Notes: generated by a model not told the origin, from the letters alone. 64,000 nucleotides of DNA from Evansella caseinilytica (GCF_900107275.1 NZ_FNPI01000006.1:124001-188000), one strand, 5' to 3'. Positions 1-8,797 are shown, numbered from the stretch's first letter. A program made the numbers and translations.

Positions 1-986
1 TAAGCATTGCTCTCGTGGCGCTTGAAGTAGGCTTCCGGCTGGTAATTTACGAGCAATTGACATTTTTCACCGCTTTTTTTGTGTTAATCCTGGTGCCTGA
101 ATTTTTCGCGACGCTCAAAGATTTAGGAAGTGCGTTTCATACAGGAAGAGGAAGCATGGGTGCGGCAAAAAAAATCATTGATGAGCTGGAAGAGAAGGAG
201 CAGCCGGTCCGTTGGGGAGAGCAGCCGTTATATAACGGTAAGCAGCCTCCTGCGGTTACATTAAAAAATGTGAGCTTCAGCTACGGCGAAGGAGAATTTT
301 CCCTGAAAAACATCGATGCAGACATGCCACCGGGGAGTGATGTGGCCGTTGTCGGGCCAAGCGGCTCAGGGAAGACAACACTCCTGCATTTATTATCGGG
401 ACTAGTGGCGCCGTCCGCCGGTGCCATTACAGTTAACGGCCGTTCCTTATACGACTACAAAGAAAGTGACTGGCTTGACCGGTTAATATATATTTCCCAG
501 GACCCGTATCTTTTTTCCGGAACTGTGGAAGAAAATATTGCTGTCGGCGGCAACGGGATTGCGACGCGGGAAGAGATAGTAAAGGCTGCCGAAAAGGCAG
601 GAATCGCTGATATGATCGACACGCTGGAAGGCGGGTATGATACGAGGATCGGCGAAGGAGGACGCGGGCTGTCCGGCGGAGAAAAACAGCGGATTGCTCT
701 GGCAAGAGCATTTTTAAAGCAGCCGTCCATCATTATTTTCGATGAACCGACGGTAGGCTTGGATTTAAAAACAGAGCAGATTTTACAGACGGCGTTGGCA
801 GAACTGAGGGAAAATTCCACTGTCATCACCGTTGCTCACCGGCTGTATACCATACGCAAGGCCGACCAAATCTTATTTTTAGCTGATGGCAGGCTGGCGG
901 CGAAAGGAACGCATGAAGAGCTGATGGCTGCCGTGCCTGAATACAGCGAGATGATATTTGCGCAGCAGGGAGGTGCGGCGGGATGA
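1..986 (+). CDS. cydD: CydD, thiol reductant ABC exporter subunit (5' end outside window)
   Basis: C-terminal part of an ABC exporter half-transporter. The reading frame is open to base 3, so the gene starts upstream of the window; about 328 of the usual ~570 residues are visible. The last part of the membrane domain is followed by a complete nucleotide-binding domain with Walker A GPSGSGKTT, signature LSGGEKQR and Walker B IIIFDEPT. CydDC exports glutathione/cysteine-type thiols and is needed for assembly of cytochrome bd. The stop overlaps the cydC start by four bases (ATGA), so the two are translationally coupled. Assignment as CydD rather than another exporter rests on this pairing and on the cydAB genes lying convergently 1.7 kb downstream. 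Confidence 0.85.
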   Translation, partial: SIALVALEVGFRLVIYEQLTFFTAFFVLILVPEFFATLKDLGSAFHTGRGSMGAAKKIIDELEEKEQPVRWGEQPLYNGKQPPAVTLKNVSFSYGEGEFSLKNIDADMPPGSDVAVVGPSGSGKTTLLHLLSGLVAPSAGAITVNGRSLYDYKESDWLDRLIYISQDPYLFSGTVEENIAVGGNGIATREEIVKAAEKAGIADMIDTLEGGYDTRIGEGGRGLSGGEKQRIALARAFLKQPSIIIFDEPTVGLDLKTEQILQTALAELRENSTVITVAHRLYTIRKADQILFLADGRLAAKGTHEELMAAVPEYSEMIFAQQGGAAG

Positions 987-2728
987 AGGAGATACGGATT
1001 GTCATCAGGCTGATGATGGCGGAGAAAAAAGATGTTCTGTATGCGATTCTCTTCGGCTTTTTAGCCGGGGTGGCAGCTGTCGGCTTATTTGCCAACAGCG
1101 GATATTTAATCTCCAAGGCGGCGATTACTCCGCCGTTGTACATTTTGACCATCAGCATCGCGGTGATGAAGCTGTTCAGTGTAACAAGGGCTGTCAGCCG
1201 CTATGCGGAGCGCTATTATTCCCACCGGGCGACGTTTACGATCTTGAGCAACTTACGCGTGCATTTTTTCGAAAGACTGGAACCTTTTATCCCGCGAATA
1301 TTCAGCAAGTATCGCAGCGGGGATCTGCTTTCCCGGATCGTCGGTGATGTGGAGAGTCTGCAAAACTTTTTTCTCCGTGTATACTATCCGCCGTTGGTTA
1401 TGGTCATCGTGTTTCTCAGCACGATCGCGTTTACCGCCTTCTTTTCTGTTCCGGTGGCGATCATCCTTATTGCCGGGCTCCTTTTGACCGGATTTGCTGT
1501 TCCGGCGTATTTCGCTGTCAAGCAGCAGCGGTTGGAAAGTCAGCTGCGGAATTTGCGAGGAACAGTGTCAACGGAAGCTACCGAATTTTTGTACGGCTTT
1601 CGCGATTTAAAGCTGTATCAACGGCTGGAAGAGCAGGAGCAGGAGCTGACCGACGCCGCAACGGCATATGTCGATGAGCAAGGGCGTGTTGAAACGCAGG
1701 CATTGTACAGTCAATCCATTAACCAAGCTGTATCTTTAATCATTTCGTGGCTTGTCCTCGGAGCAGGGGCGTATTATGTCAGCACCGGTCAATTGGACGG
1801 CGTGTTTCTTGCTATGCTTGTCATGATGTCGTTGACTGTTTTTGAAAACTCTACGCCGATGGCCGCGTTTCCTGTTCATTTCGAAGACAGCCGCCGGGCC
1901 GCCAAAAGGCTTTTCTCCGTGGTGGAAGCGGAGGAAGACGGTGCCGACGCCGCTGTTAAGCCGGAAGCGGAGCATACATTCGAAACGCAGTCAGTTGTTG
2001 ACAAGCCGCTGTCCATCGAACTCAATCATGTTGGCTTCACCTTTCCTGGTGAAAACCGGCCGGCATTAAGGAATATCGATATCCACTTGCCCGCTGGCTC
2101 GAAGACGGCGATTGTCGGTCCGAGCGGGTCGGGAAAATCGACGCTGCTTCAATTGCTGTTAAAAGCATATCAACCGTCAGAAGGAGAGATTCGCTTAGGA
2201 GGAACGCAGCTTTCTCAGCTGGGTGATGAAACGGTTTGGGCAGGGATCAATACGGTTTTGCAGAAGAATCACTTCTTTTACGGGACGATCCGGGAAAACT
2301 TACAGCTTGCCGGCGACGAATTGACGGATGACGAGTTGGAGCGGGCGTTGGCTGTGGTGAAGCTTCAGGACTCTTCCTTATCAGACGAGGTGCTGGAGAA
2401 GGGAGAAAATTTATCCGGAGGAGAAAAACAGCGGCTGGCGATAGCGCGGGCGATGCTGAAAGATGCTCACATCTGGCTGCTTGATGAACCAACTTCTTCG
2501 GTGGATCCGTTAACAGAAAAACATATCTTTAACGAACTGCTGCGGCAGGGAAAAGACGATACGATGGTATTTGTCAGCCACCGGCTGGCGGGCTTGGAAA
2601 ATATGGACAGCATCATTGTGATGAATCAGGGAACCATCGTCGAATCCGGCACTTTTGCTGAGTTACAGGCCCGTAAAGGCTATTTTTACGAAATGAAGCA
2701 AATAGAAAAAAGTGTTTTTTATCATTAA
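983..2728 (+). CDS. cydC: CydC, thiol reductant ABC exporter subunit
   Basis: Complete 581-residue half-transporter, the partner of CydD. An N-terminal six-helix exporter domain (about residues 15-310) is followed by a nucleotide-binding domain with Walker A GPSGSGKST, signature LSGGEKQR and Walker B HIWLLDEPT. The heterodimer pumps reduced thiols out of the cytoplasm and supports haem insertion into cytochrome bd. It starts inside the cydD stop (ATGA). Three bases after its own stop a 150-bp family A repeat begins, whose end hairpins may serve as terminator. In B. subtilis cydABCD form one operon; here cydDC and cydAB are separate convergent units. Confidence 0.9.
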   Translation: MKEIRIVIRLMMAEKKDVLYAILFGFLAGVAAVGLFANSGYLISKAAITPPLYILTISIAVMKLFSVTRAVSRYAERYYSHRATFTILSNLRVHFFERLEPFIPRIFSKYRSGDLLSRIVGDVESLQNFFLRVYYPPLVMVIVFLSTIAFTAFFSVPVAIILIAGLLLTGFAVPAYFAVKQQRLESQLRNLRGTVSTEATEFLYGFRDLKLYQRLEEQEQELTDAATAYVDEQGRVETQALYSQSINQAVSLIISWLVLGAGAYYVSTGQLDGVFLAMLVMMSLTVFENSTPMAAFPVHFEDSRRAAKRLFSVVEAEEDGADAAVKPEAEHTFETQSVVDKPLSIELNHVGFTFPGENRPALRNIDIHLPAGSKTAIVGPSGSGKSTLLQLLLKAYQPSEGEIRLGGTQLSQLGDETVWAGINTVLQKNHFFYGTIRENLQLAGDELTDDELERALAVVKLQDSSLSDEVLEKGENLSGGEKQRLAIARAMLKDAHIWLLDEPTSSVDPLTEKHIFNELLRQGKDDTMVFVSHRLAGLENMDSIIVMNQGTIVESGTFAELQARKGYFYEMKQIEKSVFYH

Positions 2729-2730
2729 AG

Positions 2731-2880
2731 AGGATGTTCAAAAAGTCCAGGATACAGCGCTGCCGAATCTCTTCGTTGCGTCGTCTCTCCGCTGCTCACG
2801 TACGTCTGGTGTACGTTCTGCTGCTCGAGCCGGTCGCGCCTCGATCTTCTTGCCGCGGTGATGTCCTCCTTTTTGAACAC
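2731..2880. repeat. Family A intergenic repeat, copy A1
   Basis: About 150 bp bounded by TGTTCAAAAAG at the left and CTTTTTGAACA at the right, in the orientation where the CCTCC end is on the right. The core carries CCGCTGCTCACGTACGT and a second CGTAC block that can fold back on each other. It lies directly behind the cydC stop. The same ends and core recur at 6453, 36936, 44291, 44888, 46273, 55978 and 61043. The rest of the stretch up to 3036 shows no gene. Confidence 0.8.
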
Positions 2881-3034
2881 ACACTTAAAGTGTATTGTTA
2901 GTGATGGCTCCGGAGTTGAACAATCTCTTGAGGGCGCGATTTTTTTCGAGTTCAGGCTTTGCTGAGTTCAAAGAAGGTTACCCGGCAGGATGTTTCGTCT
3001 GGAGAGAGCTTATGAGCCAACAGCAATAATATAG

Positions 3035-3077
3035 GGGCTGTGTCAAACAAGGATTTTCCCGTTTTGACACAGCCCCG
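3035..3077 (-). terminator. Hairpin downstream of the cyd operon
   Basis: Perfect inverted arms GGGGCTGTGTCAAA / TTTGACACAGCCCC around a short loop, 56 bases past the stop of the small cyd subunit gene. The arm GGGGCTGTGTCAAAA is also the end sequence of the modular family B repeats, so this is a solitary copy of that end hairpin. The T-tract is poor, so terminator function is an inference. Confidence 0.5.
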
Positions 3078-3132
3078 TTTCATCATCCATCATGCGGATT
3101 GATCCGCGTTGTCATCGGCTCAGAATGCCGGA

Positions 3133-3324
3133 TCAGGAACTAATCTGTTGACTGATTTGCTCGGCACGCTTAGGTGTACTTTGCTGTTTTTCCTCGAAGC
3201 TGCTTTCTTGCGACGGCAAGGATAACGGTTTACCGTAGGTCGCCCAAAGAAATACGAAAAGGATACAAGCAAATACGATAAGCGGCGGTGCAATAGTGAT
3301 CAAAAACCATGTGAGATTCATCAT
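3133..3324 (-). CDS. Putative cytochrome bd small subunit (CydS-like)
   Basis: Predicted 63-residue protein with one N-terminal transmembrane helix (about residues 4-28, containing the APP motif before the hydrophobic run) and a polar, Gln/Ser-rich cytoplasmic tail. It is the third gene of the cydA-cydB unit, starting 24 bases after cydB. Single-helix subunits (CydX in enterobacteria, CydS in Geobacillus) stabilise the haem-containing CydA subunit; CydS is about 33 residues, so this one has a longer tail. Family assignment rests on position, topology and the short APP-like N-terminal pattern, not on a database match. Confidence 0.65.
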   Translation of the reverse strand: MMNLTWFLITIAPPLIVFACILFVFLWATYGKPLSLPSQESSFEEKQQSTPKRAEQISQQISS

Positions 3325-3348
3325 GTACTCATCCTTTCTTTTTGTCAG

Positions 3349-4380
3349 TTACATCGCTTCCTTTTTACCTTCCACATAATCGGCATCAAATAAAAACAGT
3401 CTCATCAGCAGATACAATGAAGGAATCAGCAGCAGCAGCCCTGCGATGAAGGCAATAATCAGTGCAATCGCCATTGTTTCGTTCGTAAAACCGTCATAAA
3501 TCGTTAAATACGGATACAGTAAGTACGGCAGGTGGGCCGCGCCGTAGCCGAAAAAGGCAGCGAAATATTGTACCATTACCATAATAAAGGCCAGTCCGTA
3601 ATTTCGTTTTTTCCAAATCAAGTATGTGGCAATGGCAAAAGCCGCCAGAGAGACAGCGAACATCCACCAGAGATCGACCATGTTTTGATAGTGCTCCAAG
3701 TTGCGCTTGCTCAATAAAAAGAAGACGATGATTCCCATAAGTATTGACGGGAAGGACCAGATCAGTGCATATTTGCGCAACAGCTTCAATGCCCCTTCAT
3801 CCTTGGCCCGGGAGGCATAATAGGTTAAAAAGCTTGCTGAAATGAACAGCACACTGACAATCGCAAGCAGGACGACTCCCCACGAATACAGGCTGCCAAA
3901 CAGCTCGCCATAAAGCAGCCGGACATTTCCGTTTTCTTTTATGACAAAACCGCCTTCCGAAATTGTCAGCACCGTTGAAAGCGATGCGGGAATCAGCAAT
4001 CCGGTGGCCCCGTACAGGAAGGTATACAAGGGGCTGTCCTTTGCTCCATAGGTGGCAAAAGCGTAGTATGAGCCGCGGAGAGCAAGTAAAATAATCGCCA
4101 CGCTCCCCGGCACCAGTAAAGCGGTGCCGTAGTAATAGGCTGTACTTGGAAAGAAACCGACGATGCCGATAAAGAAGAAGACGAGAAAAACATTGGTTAC
4201 TTCCCATACCGGAGATAAATACCGCTGAATAATGTTGTGAGTGATATGATTTTTATTTGTCCGTTTTGTATAGTAGCTGAAGAATCCGGCACCGAAGTCA
4301 ACCGATGCTACAATCAAATAGCCGTATAAAAACGTCCATAATACCGCAATTCCTACGACTTCATAACTCATCGTGTTCAT
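3349..4380 (-). CDS. cydB: Cytochrome bd ubiquinol/menaquinol oxidase subunit II
   Basis: 343-residue polytopic membrane protein with eight to nine hydrophobic segments, typical length for CydB. The N-terminal WTFLYGYLIVASVDFGAGFF region is the conserved first helix of the family. CydB pairs with CydA to form the quinol-oxidising, oxygen-reducing bd oxidase in the cytoplasmic membrane. It follows cydA with a 35-base gap and precedes the small subunit gene by 24 bases, so the three form one operon transcribed leftwards. The start ATG has AAAAAGGAGA upstream. Confidence 0.93.
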   Translation of the reverse strand: MNTMSYEVVGIAVLWTFLYGYLIVASVDFGAGFFSYYTKRTNKNHITHNIIQRYLSPVWEVTNVFLVFFFIGIVGFFPSTAYYYGTALLVPGSVAIILLALRGSYYAFATYGAKDSPLYTFLYGATGLLIPASLSTVLTISEGGFVIKENGNVRLLYGELFGSLYSWGVVLLAIVSVLFISASFLTYYASRAKDEGALKLLRKYALIWSFPSILMGIIVFFLLSKRNLEHYQNMVDLWWMFAVSLAAFAIATYLIWKKRNYGLAFIMVMVQYFAAFFGYGAAHLPYLLYPYLTIYDGFTNETMAIALIIAFIAGLLLLIPSLYLLMRLFLFDADYVEGKKEAM

Positions 4381-4415
4381 TCTCCTTTTTTATACATACA
4401 TTTTTTGCGTATTTA

Positions 4416-5759
4416 CTAAACGGCTTGATGCGAGATATTCCGTTTTTCAAGCTCGGCTTCTACCGGATTTTGCTTAAACATCCGACGGAGAACGACGACA
4501 CAGGTGACACCGAGAATGGCGTAAAGCACGAGAAAAAGGTAGAGCATCATATCAACATGTGCTGAAGTCGTAGCTCCTTCCGCCACGGTCATCACGCCGT
4601 TCAATATCCATGGTTGGCGGCCGACCTCAGCAAAAATCCAGCCTGCCTCAATGGCAAACATCGCCGCTGGCCCACCGGCAACGACAGCCCAAAGGACAGG
4701 GCGGTTAAAGGCATTCCATTTTTTCCGCCAGTGAAGAACGACAAATAATGCCGACAGGGCGGCTAAATAAATCCCAATGAACACCATTAAATCGAACATG
4801 TAATGTATCCACAGTGGTGGAACTTCATCTTCCGGAAAATCATTCAATCCGGTCACGATGGTATCCGCCGAACCACCAGCCAAAATGCTGAGCGCGTACG
4901 GAATTTCCAACGCAAAGCGCACTTCATTTCCATCTGTAAGAATGCCACCTAATACTAATGAAGCCTTCTCTTCTGTTTCAAAATGCCACTCGGCAGCAGC
5001 CAATTTTTCCGGCTGGTATTCGTGCAGGTACTTTCCGGAAAGGTCGCCAACAAGGGCGGTTCCAATGGCGAAAACCGCTGCAGAAACCATTGTCAAGTGC
5101 AGTGCCTTCTTGTGATAAACGTGTTTGCTGCCTTTCAGAATATGGAATGCGGCAATCGCGCCCAAAATAAACGCGGAAGTTAAATAAGAGCTGAGTATGA
5201 CATGTGACATTTTTGACGGCGTCGCCGGGTTAAACATCGCTGCCAGCGGGCTGACGTCGGTCAGCACGCCGTCTATGATGTTAAAGCCTTGCGGCGCATT
5301 CATAAACGAATTGACGGTGGTGATGAAAAAGGCACTTGCCGTCGCGCCGATGACGATTGGAATAACTAACAGGAAGTGCTTCACTTTGCTTTTGAAGCGA
5401 TCCCATGTATACAGATAGATGCCTAGGAAAATCGCTTCAAAGAAAAAGGCGAAAGTTTCCATAAACATCGGCAAGCCGATGGTGTGCCCGGCAGCTTGCA
5501 TGAAATTCGGCCAGAGCAGGCTCAATTGCAGACCGATGGCCGTTCCGGTCACAACGCCGACAGCGACGGTGACGACGAACCCCCTTGCCCAGCGTCTCGC
5601 CATCAGTGTATAGTGCGGATCATTACGTCTTATCCCCATCCATTCCGCAATCGCAATCATCAATGGAATTCCGACTCCGAGAGTTGCAAAAATAACGTGA
5701 AATGCCAACGTTAGTGTTGTTAAGAGTCTGCTGTATAAGACCGGATCGTATTCAAACAT
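4416..5759 (-). CDS. cydA: Cytochrome bd ubiquinol/menaquinol oxidase subunit I
   Basis: 447-residue haem-bearing subunit. The first helix carries the conserved His at position 21 (LTLAFHVIFATLG), a haem b595 ligand position in the family, and the GRQPW signature of the quinol oxidase is present near residue 385. The periplasmic Q-loop region is short, as in Gram-positive bd oxidases. The enzyme oxidises quinol and reduces oxygen to water with high affinity, supporting growth at low oxygen. It is the first gene of the leftward operon; the start is preceded by AAGGAGGAT. The 360-bp upstream stretch contains a strong palindrome and TTCAC/GTGAA repeats that could carry redox control. Confidence 0.95.
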   Translation of the reverse strand: MFEYDPVLYSRLLTTLTLAFHVIFATLGVGIPLMIAIAEWMGIRRNDPHYTLMARRWARGFVVTVAVGVVTGTAIGLQLSLLWPNFMQAAGHTIGLPMFMETFAFFFEAIFLGIYLYTWDRFKSKVKHFLLVIPIVIGATASAFFITTVNSFMNAPQGFNIIDGVLTDVSPLAAMFNPATPSKMSHVILSSYLTSAFILGAIAAFHILKGSKHVYHKKALHLTMVSAAVFAIGTALVGDLSGKYLHEYQPEKLAAAEWHFETEEKASLVLGGILTDGNEVRFALEIPYALSILAGGSADTIVTGLNDFPEDEVPPLWIHYMFDLMVFIGIYLAALSALFVVLHWRKKWNAFNRPVLWAVVAGGPAAMFAIEAGWIFAEVGRQPWILNGVMTVAEGATTSAHVDMMLYLFLVLYAILGVTCVVVLRRMFKQNPVEAELEKRNISHQAV

Positions 5760-5967
5760 GTGTTATCCTCCTTACAGGAAAAGCGCTGCAGTTTAGACAG
5801 CTTTCCTAATGAATGAATTTAGACTTTTTTTTTAGAAAACTGGTATGTATTTGGATTGTAGCGGAAAGTAAAAATAACTGTCTTTCTTAGGTTTGTTACG
5901 GCGCGATTCGCACAACATTGCCACTATGTATATAGTAATAATTAAAGTGATTTGTAGTTATAGGTGT

Positions 5968-5989
5968 TTTCACTTATATTATTGTGAAA
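5968..5989. promoter_or_regulatory. Candidate operator upstream of cydA
   Basis: Inverted repeat TTTCAC-N10-GTGAAA, immediately followed by a second TTGTGAA block. TTGTGAA/TTCACAA half-sites are the elements of Rex boxes, and Rex represses cydABCD in B. subtilis by sensing NADH/NAD. The spacing here differs from the Rex consensus (N4), so the call is tentative. Confidence 0.3.
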
Positions 5990-6010
5990 TTGTGAACATT
6001 TGTTGAAAAC

Positions 6011-6068
6011 TGCCCCATGTCCCGCACATTTTTGTGAATAGACACAATATTGTGCGGGACATGGGGCA
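6011..6068. repeat. Perfect 18-bp inverted repeat in the cydA upstream region
   Basis: TGCCCCATGTCCCGCACA at 6011-6028 is repeated exactly inverted at 6051-6068, with a 22-base loop that itself holds TGTG/CACA half-sites. No T-tract follows on either side, so it is not a normal terminator. The GGGACATGGGG arm recurs at 59327 and 63508, so this is probably one member of a dispersed palindromic repeat. The remainder of 5760-6120 is AT-rich promoter DNA without a gene. Confidence 0.7.
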
Positions 6069-6120
6069 TACTACTACTCCTGAATATCATCACTATATCT
6101 TACCGAAGAGGTGATTACTT

Positions 6121-6273
6121 GTGAGTTATAAAGATCAGCTTGATCAGCGCTCAGAACTTTTTCACCATAATTGGACGAGGTATAAGCGTTCGAAGTCTCA
6201 AGTAAACGGGCATACAGAAATGTCCTTACAGAACATGATCTTGAGAAGCAATGCGAAGGCCCATCGCTGGTAA
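6121..6273 (+). CDS. Small basic protein of unknown function
   Basis: A 50-codon reading frame beginning with GTG at 6121, eight bases after a clear ribosome binding site (GAGGTGATT), and ending with TAA at 6273. The product is soluble, polar and basic (ends KAHRW), with no membrane segment or recognisable motif. A rho-independent terminator follows about 70 bases later, so the unit is bounded at both ends. It is divergent from cydA. I do not recognise the family; the good translation signals are the reason for calling it. Confidence 0.55.
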   Translation: MSYKDQLDQRSELFHHNWTRYKRSKSQVNGHTEMSLQNMILRSNAKAHRW

Positions 6274-6340
6274 GAATAGTGAAGCGGATAGGAAGGGAAT
6301 GAACGGGTTCAGGTAATTCAATACTTGAACAGTCTGGGGA

Positions 6341-6370
6341 GGGCTCCCGTAAGCGGAGCCTTTCTTTTTC
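6341..6370 (+). terminator. Rho-independent terminator
   Basis: GGCTCC-CGTAAGC-GGAGCC stem followed by TTTCTTTTTC. It ends the unit containing the 50-codon gene at 6121. Confidence 0.8.
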
Positions 6371-6452
6371 CTATTGCTGAAGCGTCCAGCGCAGACACAC
6401 TATTTTTAGTGAAGAATGGGACAAATGTTGGAAAAAGGAAAATAAATATAAG

Positions 6453-6601
6453 AGGAAGTTCAAAAAGTACGGAAACTGCGTCTGCGAGTCTAAACGCCAG
6501 CGTTGCATCTGCGCGGCTCACGTACGTTCCGAGTACACTTGCTGCTCGAACCTGCCGCGCCTCGGCTTTCTTGCCGCTGAGATATCCTCTTTTTTGAACA
6601 C
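6453..6601. repeat. Family A intergenic repeat, copy A2
   Basis: Same orientation and architecture as copy A1: GTTCAAAAAGT at the left, TTTTTTGAACA at the right, with GCGGCTCACGTACG and GCTGCTCGA blocks in the core. It lies between the terminator at 6341 and the promoter region of the nucleotidase gene, and occupies about a third of the 6274-6699 gap. Confidence 0.8.
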
Positions 6602-6699
6602 AACTTTTAAGATAAATTTACGAATAATTAGCAAAATTATCCTCATTTTTCGTTATGATAATAAATGAATACCAAAATTTCTGTGAAAGGGGAAATCAG

Positions 6700-8652
6700 A
6701 TGAACGCAGCTGTCCATCGTAAGATCCAAAAATTATTTTTGTTAACTTTCAGTGTCGGAATATTCTTTTTCACAACAGGATCTTACATAAGCTATGCCGA
6801 AGAAGCAGGAGAAGCAGACGAAACTTTTGCGTTCACCATCATGCACACGAACGATACCCATGCTCATCTTGAAGATGTGGCAAAGCGGGTGACCGCAGTG
6901 AATGAGGTTCGTTCAACCACGGAGCATTCAATTTTGTTGGATGCCGGAGATGTTTTTTCCGGAACGCTTTTCTTTAACAAATACAAAGGACAAGCTGATC
7001 TGGAATTTATGAACATGCTTGGTTACGATGCCATGGTTCCGGGAAATCATGAGTTTGACGACGGTCCAGGGACGTTTGCAGCATTCGTACAGAAGGCGGA
7101 TTTTCCGTTCGTCAGCGCGAATATCAACTATCGCAACGAGCCGGAATTAAGCGGCTTATATGTCGACGACTTTGGCGATCCCGGGGAAAACGGGAAAATT
7201 TATCCTGCTGTCATTCTTGACGTAAACGGTGAAAAAATAGGTATTTTTGGCCTGACGACAGAAGACACAGCGTTCATATCCAACCCCGGAGATCACCTGA
7301 TATTTGAAGATTATTTGGAAAAAGCGGAAGATACCGTTGCAGGGCTTAAAGAATTAAACATAAACAAAATCATTGCTGTCACACATTTAGGATATAATTA
7401 CGACCGGATTTTGGCTGACACAGTGAAAGGCATTGACGTCATCGTTGGCGGTCATTCGCATACGCTGCTCAATGAACCGCAAGTGTTTCATGCAGATGAC
7501 GAACCGACCCTCGTTGTGCAAACCGGGGAGTATGGAGAAAACTTAGGAAAACTAGATGTGGTTTTTGACGAAAGCGGTGTGCTGCAGGAGTGGAACGGAG
7601 CGTTGCTGAAGGTTGCGGACTATGAAGCAGATCCGGCAGCTGCCGCACGTTTAGACGAATTGATGGAGCCAATCGAAGAAATGAAGCAGCAAATCGTAGG
7701 TTATACGGACGTATTCCTTGACGGCAGCCGGGAAAATATCCGTAGCAAGGAAACAAACCTCGGAAATCTCATTGCTGACGGTATGCTGGCAAGAGCAAAA
7801 CAAATTTATCCCGATACCGTCATGGCGTTCCAAAACAGCGGCGGCATCCGGGCTTCCATTAATGTCGGAGCGATTTCCTTAGGCGATGTGCTGACCGTTA
7901 TGCCGTTCGGGAATAACCTCGTGACGCTGGATTTGACTGGCGAGGAAGTGTTGGCTGCATTGGAAAACAGCGTCAGTCAAGTGGAGGATGGCCATGGAAA
8001 ATTTTTGCAAGTGGCCGGGCTTCATTTTGCCTATGACCGTTCAAAGTCTCCGGGGCAAAGAGTGACCGATGTTCAAGTGAAAACGGACAGCGGCTTTGAA
8101 CCGCTGGATCCGGAAAAAATGTATAAAGCAGCGACTAACGCTTTTGCTGCTGATGGCGGAGACGGTTTTGAATCTTTCAGGCAAGCAAAAAACGATGGGA
8201 GAATTCAGGAAATATATATCGTCGATTATGAAGTGTTTAACTGGTATTTGAATGAAATCGGCAACGTCAATATTGACGTCGACGGGCGGATAACCGAAGG
8301 AGATAAAGCAACATTGCCGGAGGAGGAAGAGGAAGAAACACCGCCAGGAGGAACACCACCTCCTGACGAAGAGGATGACGATGGAACCGACCCTCCCGGC
8401 GGAGAAGACGACACGCCCACACCGCCACCTGGAGGAAAGAAAGGTAATGGCGATGATGAACCCCGCTCACCAGCTAATAACAACGTAGATTCAGGTAACA
8501 AAACGACACCGGTATTCAATGAAATGAACGGAGAAAATGGTCCCCCGCTCCCGGACACAGCAACGAATATGTATAACCTCTCCTTGCTTGGTTTCTTTCT
8601 GCTTGGAACTGGCTGCTTGCTGTTGATTGTTTTGCGCTGGAAAGCAGCATAA
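6700..8652 (+). CDS. Cell-wall-anchored 5'-nucleotidase / 2',3'-cyclic phosphodiesterase
   Basis: 650-residue secreted protein. Signal peptide about residues 1-33; calcineurin-type metallophosphatase domain about 40-330 with HTNDTHAH, GNHEFD and GGHSHT metal-binding motifs; 5'-nucleotidase C-terminal domain about 350-540 with NSGGIR and AADGGDGF; a Pro/Glu/Asp-rich spacer (about 545-610); then a sortase signal LPDTA, a hydrophobic segment and a basic tail. It hydrolyses extracellular nucleotides to supply phosphate and nucleosides. LPDTA rather than LPxTG suggests the class D sortase used for B. subtilis YfkN, which has a similar make-up. The ATG at 6700 is chosen over an upstream frame start because of AAAGGGGA and the signal peptide. 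Confidence 0.9.
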   Translation: MNAAVHRKIQKLFLLTFSVGIFFFTTGSYISYAEEAGEADETFAFTIMHTNDTHAHLEDVAKRVTAVNEVRSTTEHSILLDAGDVFSGTLFFNKYKGQADLEFMNMLGYDAMVPGNHEFDDGPGTFAAFVQKADFPFVSANINYRNEPELSGLYVDDFGDPGENGKIYPAVILDVNGEKIGIFGLTTEDTAFISNPGDHLIFEDYLEKAEDTVAGLKELNINKIIAVTHLGYNYDRILADTVKGIDVIVGGHSHTLLNEPQVFHADDEPTLVVQTGEYGENLGKLDVVFDESGVLQEWNGALLKVADYEADPAAAARLDELMEPIEEMKQQIVGYTDVFLDGSRENIRSKETNLGNLIADGMLARAKQIYPDTVMAFQNSGGIRASINVGAISLGDVLTVMPFGNNLVTLDLTGEEVLAALENSVSQVEDGHGKFLQVAGLHFAYDRSKSPGQRVTDVQVKTDSGFEPLDPEKMYKAATNAFAADGGDGFESFRQAKNDGRIQEIYIVDYEVFNWYLNEIGNVNIDVDGRITEGDKATLPEEEEEETPPGGTPPPDEEDDDGTDPPGGEDDTPTPPPGGKKGNGDDEPRSPANNNVDSGNKTTPVFNEMNGENGPPLPDTATNMYNLSLLGFFLLGTGCLLLIVLRWKAA

Positions 8653-8668
8653 AAATAATGACAACTTG

Positions 8669-8713
8669 AAAAAATCTGGTGAACAATCCTGCGGCAGTTC
8701 ACCAGATTTTTTA
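8669..8713 (+). terminator. Rho-independent terminator
   Basis: Stem AATCTGGTGAAC / GTTCACCAGATT followed by TTTTTATTT, 17 bases after the nucleotidase stop codon. Confidence 0.9.
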
Positions 8714-8770
8714 TTTACCTTGTGCATGAAGAGAAAGAGCAGAATGTTTTATGAAAAATAAGTTTCTTAC

Positions 8771-8797
8771 TTGACTAATGTTACGAAATAATATAAA
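8771..8797 (+). promoter_or_regulatory. Putative promoter of the YceI gene
   Basis: TTGACT at 8771 and TATAAA at 8792 with a short 15-base spacer, flanked by CTTACTTGACTAATG and GTAAGTAAGG, which form an imperfect inverted repeat across the promoter. MarR-type regulators often control YceI genes in Firmicutes, so the repeat may be an operator; no regulator gene is adjacent. Confidence 0.4.

Noticed and set aside
8226-8702. 158-codon frame opposite the nucleotidase tail
   Set aside because: It is the complement of the Pro/Glu/Asp-rich linker, giving Ser/Gly low complexity; a shadow of the real gene.
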